DNA from: Lepidonotus clava
Taxonomy: Eukaryota; Annelida; Polychaeta; Phyllodocida; Polynoidae
Assembly (NCBI GenBank): GCA_936440205.1
Contig: OW387145.1
Location: forward strand, 13,949,396-14,013,395
DNA: 64,000 nucleotides
Direction of reading: 5' to 3'
Below the pieces are notes generated by a model. The model worked only from the letters and a program-made list of their open reading frames with translations, was not told where the DNA came from and did no database searches. Position numbers and translations under genes: made by a program. Below, piece by piece: positions 1-12,094 of the stretch. Positions within the stretch are counted from its first letter, which is position 1; the number at the start of each line of letters is the position of its first letter.

Positions 1-2010
1 TAATGCTATACCCCATTGGAAACGCCATAGTCTGTAGTATATGGAATAATTGGTTTTATGAATGTGTAACTTACTTTTCATTTGAGAATTTTGACTTGAA
101 AATTATAGAATTATGTGGGTATCTTTTTGGCTGAAATCACTACTTATCCAATTTTGACCCCAAAATAGCATCAAATTAAAAAGTAATTGCCCCATTTTCA
201 TGTTTTAGTGAGGATTAATAAATATTGAAATGGCATTATGAGTATCAAAGCTATATCAAAACTATGAATGATAATTTTATGATATAAGGTTGCATCCCCT
301 TGGCTAGTTGGTACCGCTCGAGCCATAAAAAAGGGATAAATCATCAAAGTTTGGGAATTAATTTTCAGAAGACTACAAATCACACAGACTACTGCTATAC
401 CCCATTGGACACGCCATAGTCTGTAGTATATGGAATAATTGGTTTAATGAATGTGAGTTTTGTTTTTCATTAGAAACTTTTGAACTGGAAATTATTGAAT
501 TATTTGGGTATTATTTTTGCTGAAATCACTATATGACCAATTTTGACCCAAAACGGCTTCAAACATTAAAAAATAGGCACAATTAACATGTTTTCATAAG
601 GGCAGATACCTTATCTAATGATATGATGAGTATCAAAGCTATATCAAATCTATAAGTAATAATTTTATGATATAAGATTGCATACCCTCGTGGAGTTGGT
701 ACCACTCGAGCCATAAAAAAAGGGATAAATCATCAAAGATTGGGAATTAATTTTGAGAAAACCACTGATCATACCCACAAGTTCTATATATCATTAGAAA
801 CGCCATAGCCTGTTGTATATGGAATAATTGGTTTAATGAATGTGAGTTTTGTTTTTTATTAGAAACTTTTGAACTGGAAATTATTGAATTATTTGGGTAT
901 TATTTTTGCTGAAATCACTATATGACCAATTTTGACCCAAAACGGCTTCAAACATTAAAAAATAGGCACAATTAACTTGTTTTCATAAGGGCAGATACCT
1001 TATCTAATGATATGATGAGTATCAAAGCTATATCAAATCTATAAGTAATAATTTTATGATATAAGATTGCATACCCTTGTGGAGTTGGTACCACTCGAGC
1101 CATAAAAAAGGGATAAATCATCAAAGTTTGGGAATTAATTTTGAGAAAACCACTGATCATACCCACAAGTTCTATATATCATTAGAAACGCCATAGCCTG
1201 TAGTATTTGGAATAATTGGTTTAATGAATCTGTGTTTTATTTTTCATTTGAGAATTTTGACTTGAAAATTATAGAATTATTTTGGGAAATCTTTTAGCTG
1301 AAATTACTATTTGAACAATATTGACCCAAAACGGCATACAAATTAAGAAATTGTCCAGAATTAATATGTTTTACTCATGGCAGATATCTATTCTAAAGAT
1401 ATTATGAATATCAAAGACATATTGAAATTCTAAACCAGGTTTTAATCAAATGGAATTTCCTACTCTCAGCCTGTGGCCACCGCGGGAGCCATAAAAAATA
1501 GTTAAATCATAAAAGTTTGGGAATTAATTTTGAGAAAACCACTGATCATACAAACAAGTTCTTTATATCATCAGAAACGCCATAACTTGTAGTATATGGA
1601 ATAATTGGTTTAATGAAGGTGTGTCTTATTTTTCATTCGAAAATCTTGACTTTAAAATGATAGAATAATTTGGGTATTATTTTTGCTGAAATCACCTCAG
1701 AATTAATTTAGGCTTAAAAGGGTTTCAAATTTTGGGAAATCTGACAAAATTTGTTTGATTTATTGAGGGGTAATATCTATTCTAATGGTACAAAGAGTAT
1801 CAAAGTTGTATAAAAAGTTTAAATCAGATTTTAACCTCACAATATTTCCTATTCTTGCCCTGTCGGCATACTGGTGCCATGAATTAGGAAAGAAATCATC
1901 CAACTTTGGGAATTAATTTTGAGAAAGCCATACATTCTACAGACCCATGTTATACATCATTTGAAACGCCATGATCTGATGCATATGGAATAATTGGTTT
2001 TAAATAAAAC
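1..2010. repeat. 389-bp tandem satellite, right-hand edge of an array
   Basis: The landmark ACGCCATAG (or a close variant) recurs at 22, 411, 800, 1188, 1577 and 1966, a steady period of 388-389 bp. It is followed each time by a segment reading TATGGAATAATTGGTTT. The second and third units are almost identical, while the units from about 1200 onward are progressively more diverged, and similarity fades near 2010. This is the pattern expected at the end of an array, where homogenisation weakens. The array continues off the left edge of the window. Short open frames inside it repeat with the unit and are not genes. Confidence 0.93.
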
Positions 2011-3230
2011 TTTTACATTTGAATTCGTGAAAATTTAGCCTAAACATAATTAGATATTTCTACCTGAAATTTCTTGAAATGTAAAAGAAAATTAAAAATT
2101 CTAATTCTACTTGTTCATACCTTTTTACAGATACATCATTTGTAAAATCCTGATTATTTCTGGACAAATTATAGTGTTTTTTTTATAGATGCATTTCCCT
2201 ACTTTTGCAGTACAAAAATGTCCTGTCCCCAGAGTACCCCTCTTAGGCCTTATCAGTGCTAATTTGCATATCAATACCGAGACAGACATGCACCAGTCAG
2301 CCCAGGCAGTGTTTCCTCTCTATCCTATGTATCTCTATGCCAGAAATAAGGATGTGGTAGCAAGTTGGCTGGCCGCCTGTTGCGGCATTCCTCATGCTTG
2401 CCCTAATCATGCTCTGGGCCTCGTGCCCCTTTGTTCCCAATTTCTTTCCTTATTTCGCCTATTTCCTCTAAGTCCAGCATCCCATTTAACCCTAACTTGG
2501 TCTTAATTTGGCTGTTCATGCCTTGTGCACCATGGGTTTTAATTGTCTTAAGTGGCTTCCTATCGGTCAGTTACAATCACATGATCTCGTTCACCATTGC
2601 AGGGGTCATTTCCAGTTACATGCCTCCTTGATTATTTTTATATTCGTTCTTAGTTTTGTACTGACATGTCATTTCTTGTAATGTTATACATATTCCGTTT
2701 CTACAGGCTAATTGACTATGTTTCGGTCGCAAGGAATAATTCTACATCTTTTACTATCAATTATGGCCAACTTACAGCTTTCTCAAATTTGTGCCTATAA
2801 TCACTGAGTGGTCTACATTTCATGAAAATATCACTTCCTCTCACAAACCTAGTCAGTTTGATCTTTGTGCATCAATCTGACTAACTGTGATGGCTCTGCC
2901 AGATTTCGAACTAATTACACTATGACTAACAAAACTATTCGATATGTTAGACTATTCTATTTGGTATGTTAGCAACACATGATACATTATACCATACAAT
3001 CGGTACTCAAAAACTGACACTTTTTCTTTTGGATGATGTTGAGACAATTTTGAAAAGATCTCCAATTATTTGTTAAGAACTTAAACGGGTGAAGGTTTAG
3101 GTATATCTATCTTGGCACTGATAAATCAGGGTCTTCTTTTCAAATTTTGAATGAAAGTAACTGAAACTACAAAGTTTCTAGTCACCCAGTGATAAACTTA
3201 ACAAGTGCATCCGCTATTCAACAATAATTT
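2011..3230. other. Gene-free stretch, no recognisable element
   Basis: Open frames up to about 105 codons occur at 2189-2631, but they have no recognisable domain, no flanking splice signals that make sense, and they overlap in different frames. I see no repeat or RNA gene here. Confidence 0.4.
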
Positions 3231-3231
3231 A

Positions 3232-3935
3232 TTTTTTTGTGCACAAAATTTTATTCAGTAATAAACATCAGGGTAGCCCCTGGTTTTCAGTTCATTACAA
3301 AAATGAAAAATGAAACAAGGTGACTTATACAGAGAATATAAAATAATACCAGTATCAATAAATGTTACACAAAATATCATCAAATACAGTCACATGTCTA
3401 ACCAATCAACATGGCTTTGAAGATAAACACTCAAATCATTTAACAAATACAATCACGTGTTCAACAAATCAACATAATCCTTATTCATTAACTTTATACA
3501 TTTCATAAAGATATTCACACTTTCTGAATTTTGAAGATCAGCACTCAAATTATTCCAATATTTAAGGCCGCAGAAGAATGGATTTTTCCTGTAAGACCAA
3601 TGAATTTTGGATGGAATTACAAGAACTTTCTTATTAAATTGTCTTGTTACACGAACAGGAGATTTTATAGCCTCAGTCTTCAAACTATGTTTATACATTT
3701 GTCTCAAAATTTGTACAATTCGTCTTTGTTCAAGTGAATTCAACTTACACATGCGATGAATTTCATTACGGGTATATCTATCTGTTAGTGTAATATTCAA
3801 ACACAATCGGAGAGCATTATTTTGAAGAATTTGAAGTTCACGTTTTTGCTCTAGAGTGGAGCATAGCAAAAACATACCATTATAGTCAAAATACGGTTTG
3901 CTTATAAACAGAAATAGCAGTGTAAGTGTCAATAT
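3232..3935 (-). mobile_element. LINE 3' end, 5'-truncated (CR1/L2/Jockey-like)
   Basis: The minus strand encodes about 150 residues that match the C-terminal part of a non-LTR reverse transcriptase: a PYFDYNG stretch, LQNNALRLC, a run of basic helices and a KNPFFCGLKYWNNL block near the end, all typical of the thumb and connection region of CR1/L2/Jockey-type LINEs. The frame ends at 3453. The 3' UTR runs on to about 3232 and contains an AATAAA-like signal and a small hairpin (CAGGG, loop, CCCTG) at about 3268-3285. The element breaks off at about 3935, so everything upstream of the thumb is missing, as is usual for incomplete target-primed insertions. It is a dead copy. Confidence 0.8.
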
Positions 3936-3939
3936 ATCG

Positions 3940-4515
3940 TCTATATATATAATATTTGATGAATAGTTTATTCCGAGATATAAGCATAGTTTATATTAAG
4001 AGTGGTTAATAATAGTATCAGTACAGACATGGGAGGCAACAGACAGGTGCTGCCACCTGTTTTCATTTTACATCATCTTGACTATTTTTCCCCAGACAGT
4101 CAACCTGACATTCGGATTCCTAGAATATTATCAAAAATAATGTTGATAAACATCACGTCTACGTAATATTGAAATTTTAATAGTATGTACCTTATAGTAC
4201 CCTAGGAGGAGTAGTGTCGGTATATATGTTTCTTGCTCACTTGTCACTCTTAGCTATTAAAGATTATGATTTTATTGAAAGCAGGTGATTTCATAGAATT
4301 GAGGTATCGAAATGGCATGCATTGCACCTATGTCCATACTGTTATATCTGCAGCTGTTTTTACTAATCTGGCACAATGAATACATTATGCTTAATGTCTC
4401 CTGCTTAATGATCCGATCTATTATAAATCATATTGTTAACGTCCAATTTGACTGTATGGGAAATGGGAAGTTGGTTGAGCAGCATACTGAGCCTAATCAT
4501 GGTTCGACAATCTCG
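3940..4515. other. Gene-free stretch
   Basis: AT-rich DNA between the LINE end and a small G-run-bearing element. I see no gene, RNA or clear repeat. Confidence 0.4.
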
Positions 4516-4645
4516 GCAGAGGCGGATCCAGAAACTTTGGAAAGGGGGGGGGGGGGAGCGCCTCTACTAAAAAGGGTTCCAGAGCCCCTTGGGGCGTCAA
4601 TATTACCTACATTTGAAAATTGAAATTTGGCGCCCCCCATATCCA
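4516..4645. mobile_element. Small hAT-like element with CAG-GCGGATCCAG terminus
   Basis: The left end reads CAGAGGCGGATCCAG and is followed by a long G run; the right side has a C run and a fading ATCCAC end. The same end sequence recurs at about 20881, 26930, 30163 and 47853. It resembles the termini of short non-autonomous hAT elements. No coding capacity. The right boundary is approximate. Confidence 0.5.
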
Positions 4646-5972
4646 CACTCATCCTTGCTCCGGGTGACTAGGCTGAATGGATGGGTGGTAAAGATTATCA
4701 CCACTCTAGGACCCACATCTCAGCCATCCTTGGTGATTCTAGTTACTCATCTTGTTCCCCAAGTGAGACAACCAACACGTAAGTGTTAACGGGAGGGCAT
4801 CAAAAAGGACATAAGCTTTATTCAGCTGAATATTGCCTTTTATAGATTCATCAACAGAGGTACAGGCTTCCAATAGGTCAATACTAGACCACATGACTAT
4901 TTACATGAGGTTTAAAAAGAAATTACGGAAATGTTTGAGTCACTCTAGACTTAGACTATAATTATTGCAATGACGTTATAGATTTATGCATTTGTGGCAC
5001 ACCATTCCATTTATGGTGCCTTCTTCATGGTATCATCAATATTTGTGATCCGATGGCATTTAAGTCTTTGATTTATTTCTAATAACAATTTGCATGATCA
5101 TTACAATATTTGCACCTTACAATCCTATTTTGGGGTTATTTTACAATCAGTTATGAAATGACGCCCACTGATGACATACATGATACACAGTAGAATAAGA
5201 CGATAAGGTTATGGCGTAAGATATTTACATAATGAGGTACACTGGATTACGATGATCCATGCAATAAGGTAGGCCTATAGTGACGCACAATAGAGTGCAC
5301 GTTCACTTTTGACGACCATTTATTAGTCAATCAATCACAACATGAGGGGAATTTACAGGTACGGTCTGTCGGCCAAGGTTTACAAAGTTGTATGTCATTT
5401 GGGGTAATTTTATTTCCTTATATCATGCATGGCTGATGAGGAAACGCAGTATAGCTTTTGCAATTTTCCCTACCACAAATAGCTGATTTGCAGTACCTGC
5501 AGGTTTATTTTGCTTAATTTTGTTGACAAAAACACATGGAAATCTATAGAAAATGTACAAAAGATTTTGCCATAGACCTATTCTATGAATAATGAATGTA
5601 TTTTCAAACCATCTCAAAAAGTGATAAACATATACAAATAATACATGAAAAAATAGTTTATATTGGTGTCAACCGTCTTAAACGACAATATTTGATAAAG
5701 CCATGGTTGGTGCAAATATCTATACTTAAGCCCTGTGGTTTGTTGACACAATTCCCACCATACATTTTGATCCAAGTTAACCTGCAGGTAAAACCCAAGA
5801 AATTGGCTATCCGTGGTTTGGAGAACTGATAAAACATGGATCGAATACTGTTGTGAAGTTGCAACAAAATACAAAGAAGGTAGGCAATACAAGCATCACA
5901 GCACACCTTTTGTTGTCTGTCTTAAAATATATTGATATATGATTGGCTTAGTCAAAAGAATGTGATGTGTAG
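4646..5972. other. Gene-free stretch
   Basis: AT-rich intergenic DNA with several overlapping short open frames on both strands between 5423 and 5906. None has a recognisable domain or codon bias, and no RNA gene or tandem repeat is visible. Confidence 0.4.
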
Positions 5973-6870
5973 CCTTAAAGGTATGTTTGGGGGTGTTTGG
6001 GCCGATTTGTAATGACCAACAATATCTCTTTGACATCTTTAGGATTAAATATGTTATCATGGAGAATAATAAAGGACTACAATTTTGAACATTTACTGTG
6101 TGTGAAAGGAATTACAGTCTAATAATGAAAAGCATCCTTAACTATTGATTTCAATGGGGAAAATATGTTTATACCAAATAACTAAAGAACTACCAGTGTA
6201 TTTTACACGAAAGTCAATAGATGAGAAAAGTGTGTGAGAAATGTTATACAGAAAAGACATTGCAAACTTGGGTCATCTTTGTTATTTATACTATTATCAC
6301 ATTAGCGGTCAGCCGGTGTGAATGAACACGATGAACACAATGAACACGGGTTGGCCAACAATAATTTATTATTTTTATTGTTGTGAATATAAAATATGAT
6401 AAAATTGATATTAAAAATGAAAATAAATATTTGTAAAAGTAGATGATAATAATAATATGGATAATGGTGATTAACATAAATAAATAAAGGAGTGGGTGGG
6501 TGGGTAAAAGACGTGGAGGGGTCTGCTAACGAGGACGAAGTGTAGGGACAGAGGCGGACAGGGAAGACGAAAGCGCTGGCATGCGCATAGTATGGGGTGT
6601 GTGTCGTGGTATGAGGTGTGTGTCGTGGTCGATGTGTTTGTAAATAGGTGGGGGTACCGGTGGAGTATCTAAGCCAGAAGGTACCAGATGCCGCCAATGA
6701 ATTATCATCCCCCAAACAGGTATGATCGCATTTTTAACTGAAGGGAACTTTACTTCTTTAAATAGCACTACCTCTAAGATGTTGAAAGCCGGTCAAAAAA
6801 AAAGGAAATTCGTCGTAGTTCCTTATAAATGACCCAGGTGGCGCCCTGAACGCCCTATGAGTACCTTTAA
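5973..6870. mobile_element. Candidate inverted-repeat element with TTAAAGGTA ends
   Basis: The left end at about 5975 reads TTAAAGGTATGTTTGGGGG and the right end near 6870, read on the other strand, reads TTAAAGGTACTCATAGGGCG; a G-rich segment follows in both. The interior has a GT/AC-rich patch (6500-6660) and short open frames on the minus strand that look fortuitous. It could be a non-autonomous DNA transposon of about 900 bp carrying a later insertion. I did not find a clear target duplication. Confidence 0.4.
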
Positions 6871-8118
6871 CTTTTAGTCACTTGAGAATACATTTCTAAG
6901 GAGAATAATATCCATGTAACTACAAATTATACAAATCACAATACAAAACGTGTGAAGCGCACACATCGGTAGTTTTGTGGTATTTGGTAGGAACTGATAT
7001 CGTAACCATACCATGCAGCTTCACAGTTGGAATCTAATTGCAGAAGGGATATGGTACAGAAGCAAACCACTCTAATTTGTCTTATGAATATGTAAAAGAA
7101 AGGGTATTTCTGAGACAATGATAGCGGCCTCTAAGGGCATGTTGATCCAATTAGATACCGGTGACCTAGCTTCCACTCACTAGAACCATTACCTACCACA
7201 GATACGACGATCATTACACCTATTATTGGGAGTAGAGGATCCTTGAAGCATTGAGGTTAATTGCCATTTCATTATTTCTAAATCGTTGTAGACACATATT
7301 ATTATACCATTACAAATTCAATTCTAGTCTAGGATATTATGTTATACAACAGCCTCACCAGTTTGGGGCCTTTTGTCAGACGTGATATATCTCACAATCA
7401 ATAATATCATTTTCAGATAACAATAATTGATATGCCAAGTGAAACAAGGTTTAATAGAGTTCACACAAAATAAGAATAGAGCCCTTAACAACATTCTGGT
7501 GGGGCTATTAAATATGTTTTCATAAGTTAATATCAACTCCTAGGCGTTGCACGCCATGCCTCTATTCACCGTAAATAGTTGCGTGATAAACGGTAATAAA
7601 CCCCTTTCTGAAATCATTGCCCCCAATCCGCGCAAGGTATTTTGTATTACAAACTAGTGTAGAATCTGTATTCTGATGAAGGATGTAACTATCCGAAACA
7701 TGTAAATTGACCAACTTTGAATGTCTATAATACATTTCAAAGTCTACAACAAGCCGTCGTTGAGTTAGATGTTCTCCACAATATTTTAGTGTAGAATCAG
7801 TTGGGGTTGACAGTAGGATTTCAGAGCTGAATCAGTGGGGAAAAGTTCGAATCCAGTGAGTATTTCAATGGTAAATCAGCATGTTCTCAGTATCTAAATG
7901 GGCTAGGCGGTATAATAAGTAGTATTTCGGTATGCGCTGGTTTATGAAGTAATCATTGTCTTAAGCTTTTGGTTCGGGTTATTAAGAGAACACGGTCATG
8001 TCCTGTGTACAGTGGAGCAGTGGATCAACACCCAGGATCAACACCAGTTACCTGAAACCATAGACCAATCCTTGGACAGTTAGGTAAGGGATTGCTGAGA
8101 TCAGTTTGGAAAAAGACA
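6871..8118. other. Gene-free stretch
   Basis: AT-rich DNA with no gene or RNA that I can support. Confidence 0.4.
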
Positions 8119-8243
8119 CACCCTATTACACTATGCGACATCAACAAAATCATAGGGACCTACGACATGGCTACGACATGGCTACGATATGGTCAATATC
8201 GCAGCCATATCGTAGCTCATGTCGTGTAGTGCAATACCCCCTT
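8119..8243. mobile_element. Short MITE, TATTACACTA-type ends
   Basis: One end reads CCCTATTACACTATGCGACA and the other, in reverse, reads GGGGTATTGCACTACACGAC. The centre holds a repeated TACGACATGGC word. It belongs to the family seen whole at 41474-41688. Confidence 0.65.
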
Positions 8244-9750
8244 CAGTGTCACACATGACAGTGGGATGTAAAAGGTTTCCATGTGAGTGCACCCTCTTGT
8301 CTTCCACCATGCGTGCAAAAGGCCATGCACATCCTTCATGATGAGGACTTCCCACAACAACAAGCTTCTCATAGTGTATCAACAAGTAGGGGAGAAAATG
8401 TTAGGGATGAATCTATCATAGCTGAAAAATAACTTCGTTTATATGATAATGAGGATACCGACCCAAGTCCCCAGCATTATAATGTTGCGCTGATGTATTG
8501 CCTAACTTTTTTTATCATAAAGCAAAGATGGAGGCCACCCCCTAATTCATGCCAAATTTAGCGCCTCGAATTGTTATATTAGGGAGGCCCCCCCCGCCCA
8601 CCCCCACCGTGCAAAGTCTCTGGATCCGTCAGTGCAAATGCTAGTTACCCTGATGACCATCGGTACAAAATATGATTTTTATAGCGAAGAAGCAATGTTG
8701 GCCCAACACCGATCTCTTGCTGAGTGCTCGTTTTTCAATGAAATTGGGATAACTAACCACAAAAACTTCATCCCGTTTGAAAGATATACTGTATCGAGTT
8801 AGATATACTTCGGTAGTAATTTGTCTTTTTGGACAATTTATTTCTGATAATGTTTAATTTATTACACTATTCATTTCTAGTCTAACAAAAATGAACCCTC
8901 ATCCAAAGTAGGAATTATTTCACGATCTGATATATAGCTGTGAACCGTTTCTGCTTATAATTATCAATTTTGGTTTGAAACGGTTCTGGTGCGGTTTCCT
9001 TACATGGTGTATCTCGGGTGCAACCACGTATAAACAGTGAGTTATGCTTATTGGTCTCTGAACCATTCTACCAAATTGGACTCGAAACAGTATTATAATA
9101 TCCTCTCCTTCAACTAAAATAAATGAGGCCAATGTAAAATAATCATAGTGCAAGAAGTAGCCCCCATAGGTGTACATTATCCAATTGAGTTTCAATTATA
9201 CTGTGACCTATTAGGGTGATGTAGTTTCCATAATTTTGGTAATTCCTCAAACTACATGCACTATAAGTAACGCTATCCCACATAAGTAGTAGGCCTACAG
9301 AAAATTCTTCATCAATTACTTGAGACATTTACAACAGTCGTATGTCATCAATTAGAGTACATGCTGAGTTCAGCGATAGTCAAATATTGTGGTACAGTAC
9401 AATGTATTGAGCTACACTACTTCCGTATTTATATATGCATACTTATTGTGCGGAGAGAAGACGTCCTTCACTGTAACCCTGTAGGGTTACTTAGATGTAT
9501 TCAGGGCGTGACGAGTTTCATGGACACGACCCTTACAGTTCATCACGTACCCTCCCATGTACCAGTACGTACAGGGGCTTGTCAAAGTCAGTTCAGTCCA
9601 TGAACGGTACAAACGGCATTTGGGAAACATGCAGAAGGTGTGCAAATGAAACGAAGTACATTGACTTATACCGCGGATTCATTAGAGGAGTTTCCCTAGA
9701 GAGTTTCAGCAAAGACCACTTGATATTAGTTTTTCTATATTCTATCTACA
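8244..9750. other. Gene-free stretch upstream of the oxidase gene
   Basis: A fragment of a hAT-like element ends with GGATCCGTCAGTG near 8634. The rest is AT-rich. Any 5' non-coding exon or promoter of the oxidase gene would lie here, but I cannot pick out a TATA box or a convincing donor site. Confidence 0.35.
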
Positions 9751-9882
9751 ATGGATATTCACAACTCAAACGACACCCAGAGGCGCCTGCAGTCACTTCT
9801 GGGGGAGAGCCCGCTTGTTTCAGTGGAACCCTTTGTGAACGTGATGCGAACCCAGAAGGTGGACTATGTACTGGCTATCAGG
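9751..9882 (+). CDS. Oxidase exon 1 (start codon)
   Basis: Residues 1-44. The exon begins with the ATG in CTACAATGG context and ends at a GGTAAGT donor in phase 0. There is no hydrophobic leader. The sequence before the conserved P-x-T-x-EEV of exon 2 is about as long as in GULO, which supports this start. Confidence 0.65.
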
Positions 9883-12060
9883 GTAAGTACCGATAAATCC
9901 AACATTACCTTACCATTATATTTTAGCATTACTTCACAAATGACCACCCCTATTTTAAAGAAGGGACCATAAACAGAAATAATATTTCATATTATGATTT
10001 TATTATCATTCTTATCAAAACTCTCAATATGGGGCACTGTTTTGATAATTATTCAAACCTTTGACCTACACCTTTAAAAATGGAAAAGTAGTTTTTAAAC
10101 TAGGATAGTGGAGCCAGGTTCTTGGAGACCGACCCTGGCTACCTTACATTGAACTTTGACTTATAACAAAACATACATCATTTTATCCATTGCACCGGGA
10201 AATACATATCACATTAAAAGCAAAATCTTAATCATCTTATAATTAAATTCCATTTCCACTAAAAACCTATGTAAGGTTTCCCACCATAGTTGACTGGTGC
10301 TCTCTTCACAAGTTTAAGGTTCTGAACTGAAAGTGTATGAGACACGGAGCTAGTGCGTTTCTAGCTTCATTCATTTAACTACTTTATGTTAACGCACTCT
10401 TTCAATCCTGCTAGGTACCCCAAGTAAAAAACAGTGGGTTCGACTAAGTATTGAAAATATAGTTTTGACTGCTTTCACTAAACTGAATTTTCATTGAGTC
10501 TGTTAAAATGCCATTGACCCAATTATACGTCTATTAACATACCAAACAGAACGATTTCAGTATTCCTATGTGCCCACCAAGGGTGTCGTTCACTCATCTT
10601 GGGCAATAATGACCACACTAACAAGTACTTTACATGGTTCCAAATGCAATCTATTGGAGTTCTATGATTTCATAATGCATAGATTCTCTGAAACCTATTG
10701 TTAATGTCAAAAATAAATGACTTTATAAAATACATTTTAATCAACTAACAACATATCAATTAACCCAAATTACATAAGCGTCCTACTGGCATGTCGCTTA
10801 ACATAGGGTCTTTATTGCAAAGTCATTTATTTACACAGTCCAGTAAAATACAAATGGTATTGACTAAATTTTAAAAACTACTACATATCACAAATGATTA
10901 CATGCATTGCATGTACAGGTGAACCTGCAAGAGAAGGTAATGTAATCTCAACATGAAACTGCACCTCCATAAAGTGATGCGAAGAAAGACCAAGTGACCA
11001 GTCAAATCCTTTTATAGAAAAGAACATTGTAATATTCTTTTTGTGGTAATCAATTTCGACTCCTACATGATAATTATATGCCCATTTTGAGACTTCTTCA
11101 GTTAGGTCTAGGTATACCTTATTTGCAGCATTCTTTCGCTACACACTAACATTATACCCTTGTCCCTGTCCCCAGCCCCAGACCCTGGAGGAGGTGCAGC
11201 GCGTGGTGCAGGCCGTCTCCACCCTACGTCTCCGTCTCCGCCCCATAGGGGGCGCCTTTTCCTGGTCGCCGCTGTTCCCGGATGTGGGCCAGGTGGCGCT
11301 GTACCTGGGCCGACTAGACCGGCACGACGGGCCCCGCATACAACTCACACAGGTCAGGTCGTTTTTGCGAACCATCCGTGAAAACCACGGATACCTCCGT
11401 GATTTCAGTGCTCAAAAACAACATGTCCGTGATCCGTGATTTGGTGGACCAGATCCGTATTTTCTCAAAATACTTATGAAAACCTCCGTTTTTTCCAGAC
11501 TAAAACCAATAAAACCTCATTGATTAGCCTGACAACTTAAAATATTAGCTCAAAATGACTCAATCTTAACACCAAAAATCGAAAATTTCCTTTTCGAAAC
11601 ATGTGCTTGGAACACTTAAGTATAGATATTTTGAGGAATATGTAAAGGGTCCGTGATTTTGCTCTTCAGAAAGTTGGCAACACTGCCGGGCGGGCGGAAT
11701 ATGAAACCAGACATACTGAAAGGAAAGATGTCCCGTTAACTAGTTAAAAAAAAAAAAGTACAGATTAACATTCTTAAAGGTAAATTGGGCGTTAACTCAA
11801 CCGCCCCTGTCTTAACTATAGGGAAGAATCATGGAAATCCTGTTTTAATGAGATATTCGCCTGACCAACGGCTATTCCCCCCACGTTTACTTTAGGAGGG
11901 CAGACCGTCGGCCCTCCCCAGGGAGCGGCCTTTGATGGTCGGTTCCAAAAGTTGGTTTTGTTTTGTGTTTTTGTTTGTTTTTAATTTATTTATTCATTAA
12001 ACCAAGTTGCATGTTGAATTTAAAAATATATATATTGAATTTAATATATATATATAATAT

Positions 12061-12094
<34 letters not shown>

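Noticed and set aside
1-2010. CRISPR-like spaced repeat
   Set aside because: The whole 389-bp unit repeats, with no variable spacers, and the genome is an animal's.
2189-2631. Two overlapping frames with membrane-like stretches
   Set aside because: Different frames, no signal or domain, no splice support, and composition explained by T/C-rich DNA.
6302-6768. Minus-strand frames rich in Thr, His and Pro
   Set aside because: They follow a GT/AC-rich low-complexity patch inside a candidate element.
9495-9896. 133-codon frame overlapping oxidase exon 1
   Set aside because: It is in a different frame from the exon that joins correctly to exon 2, and carries no family motif.
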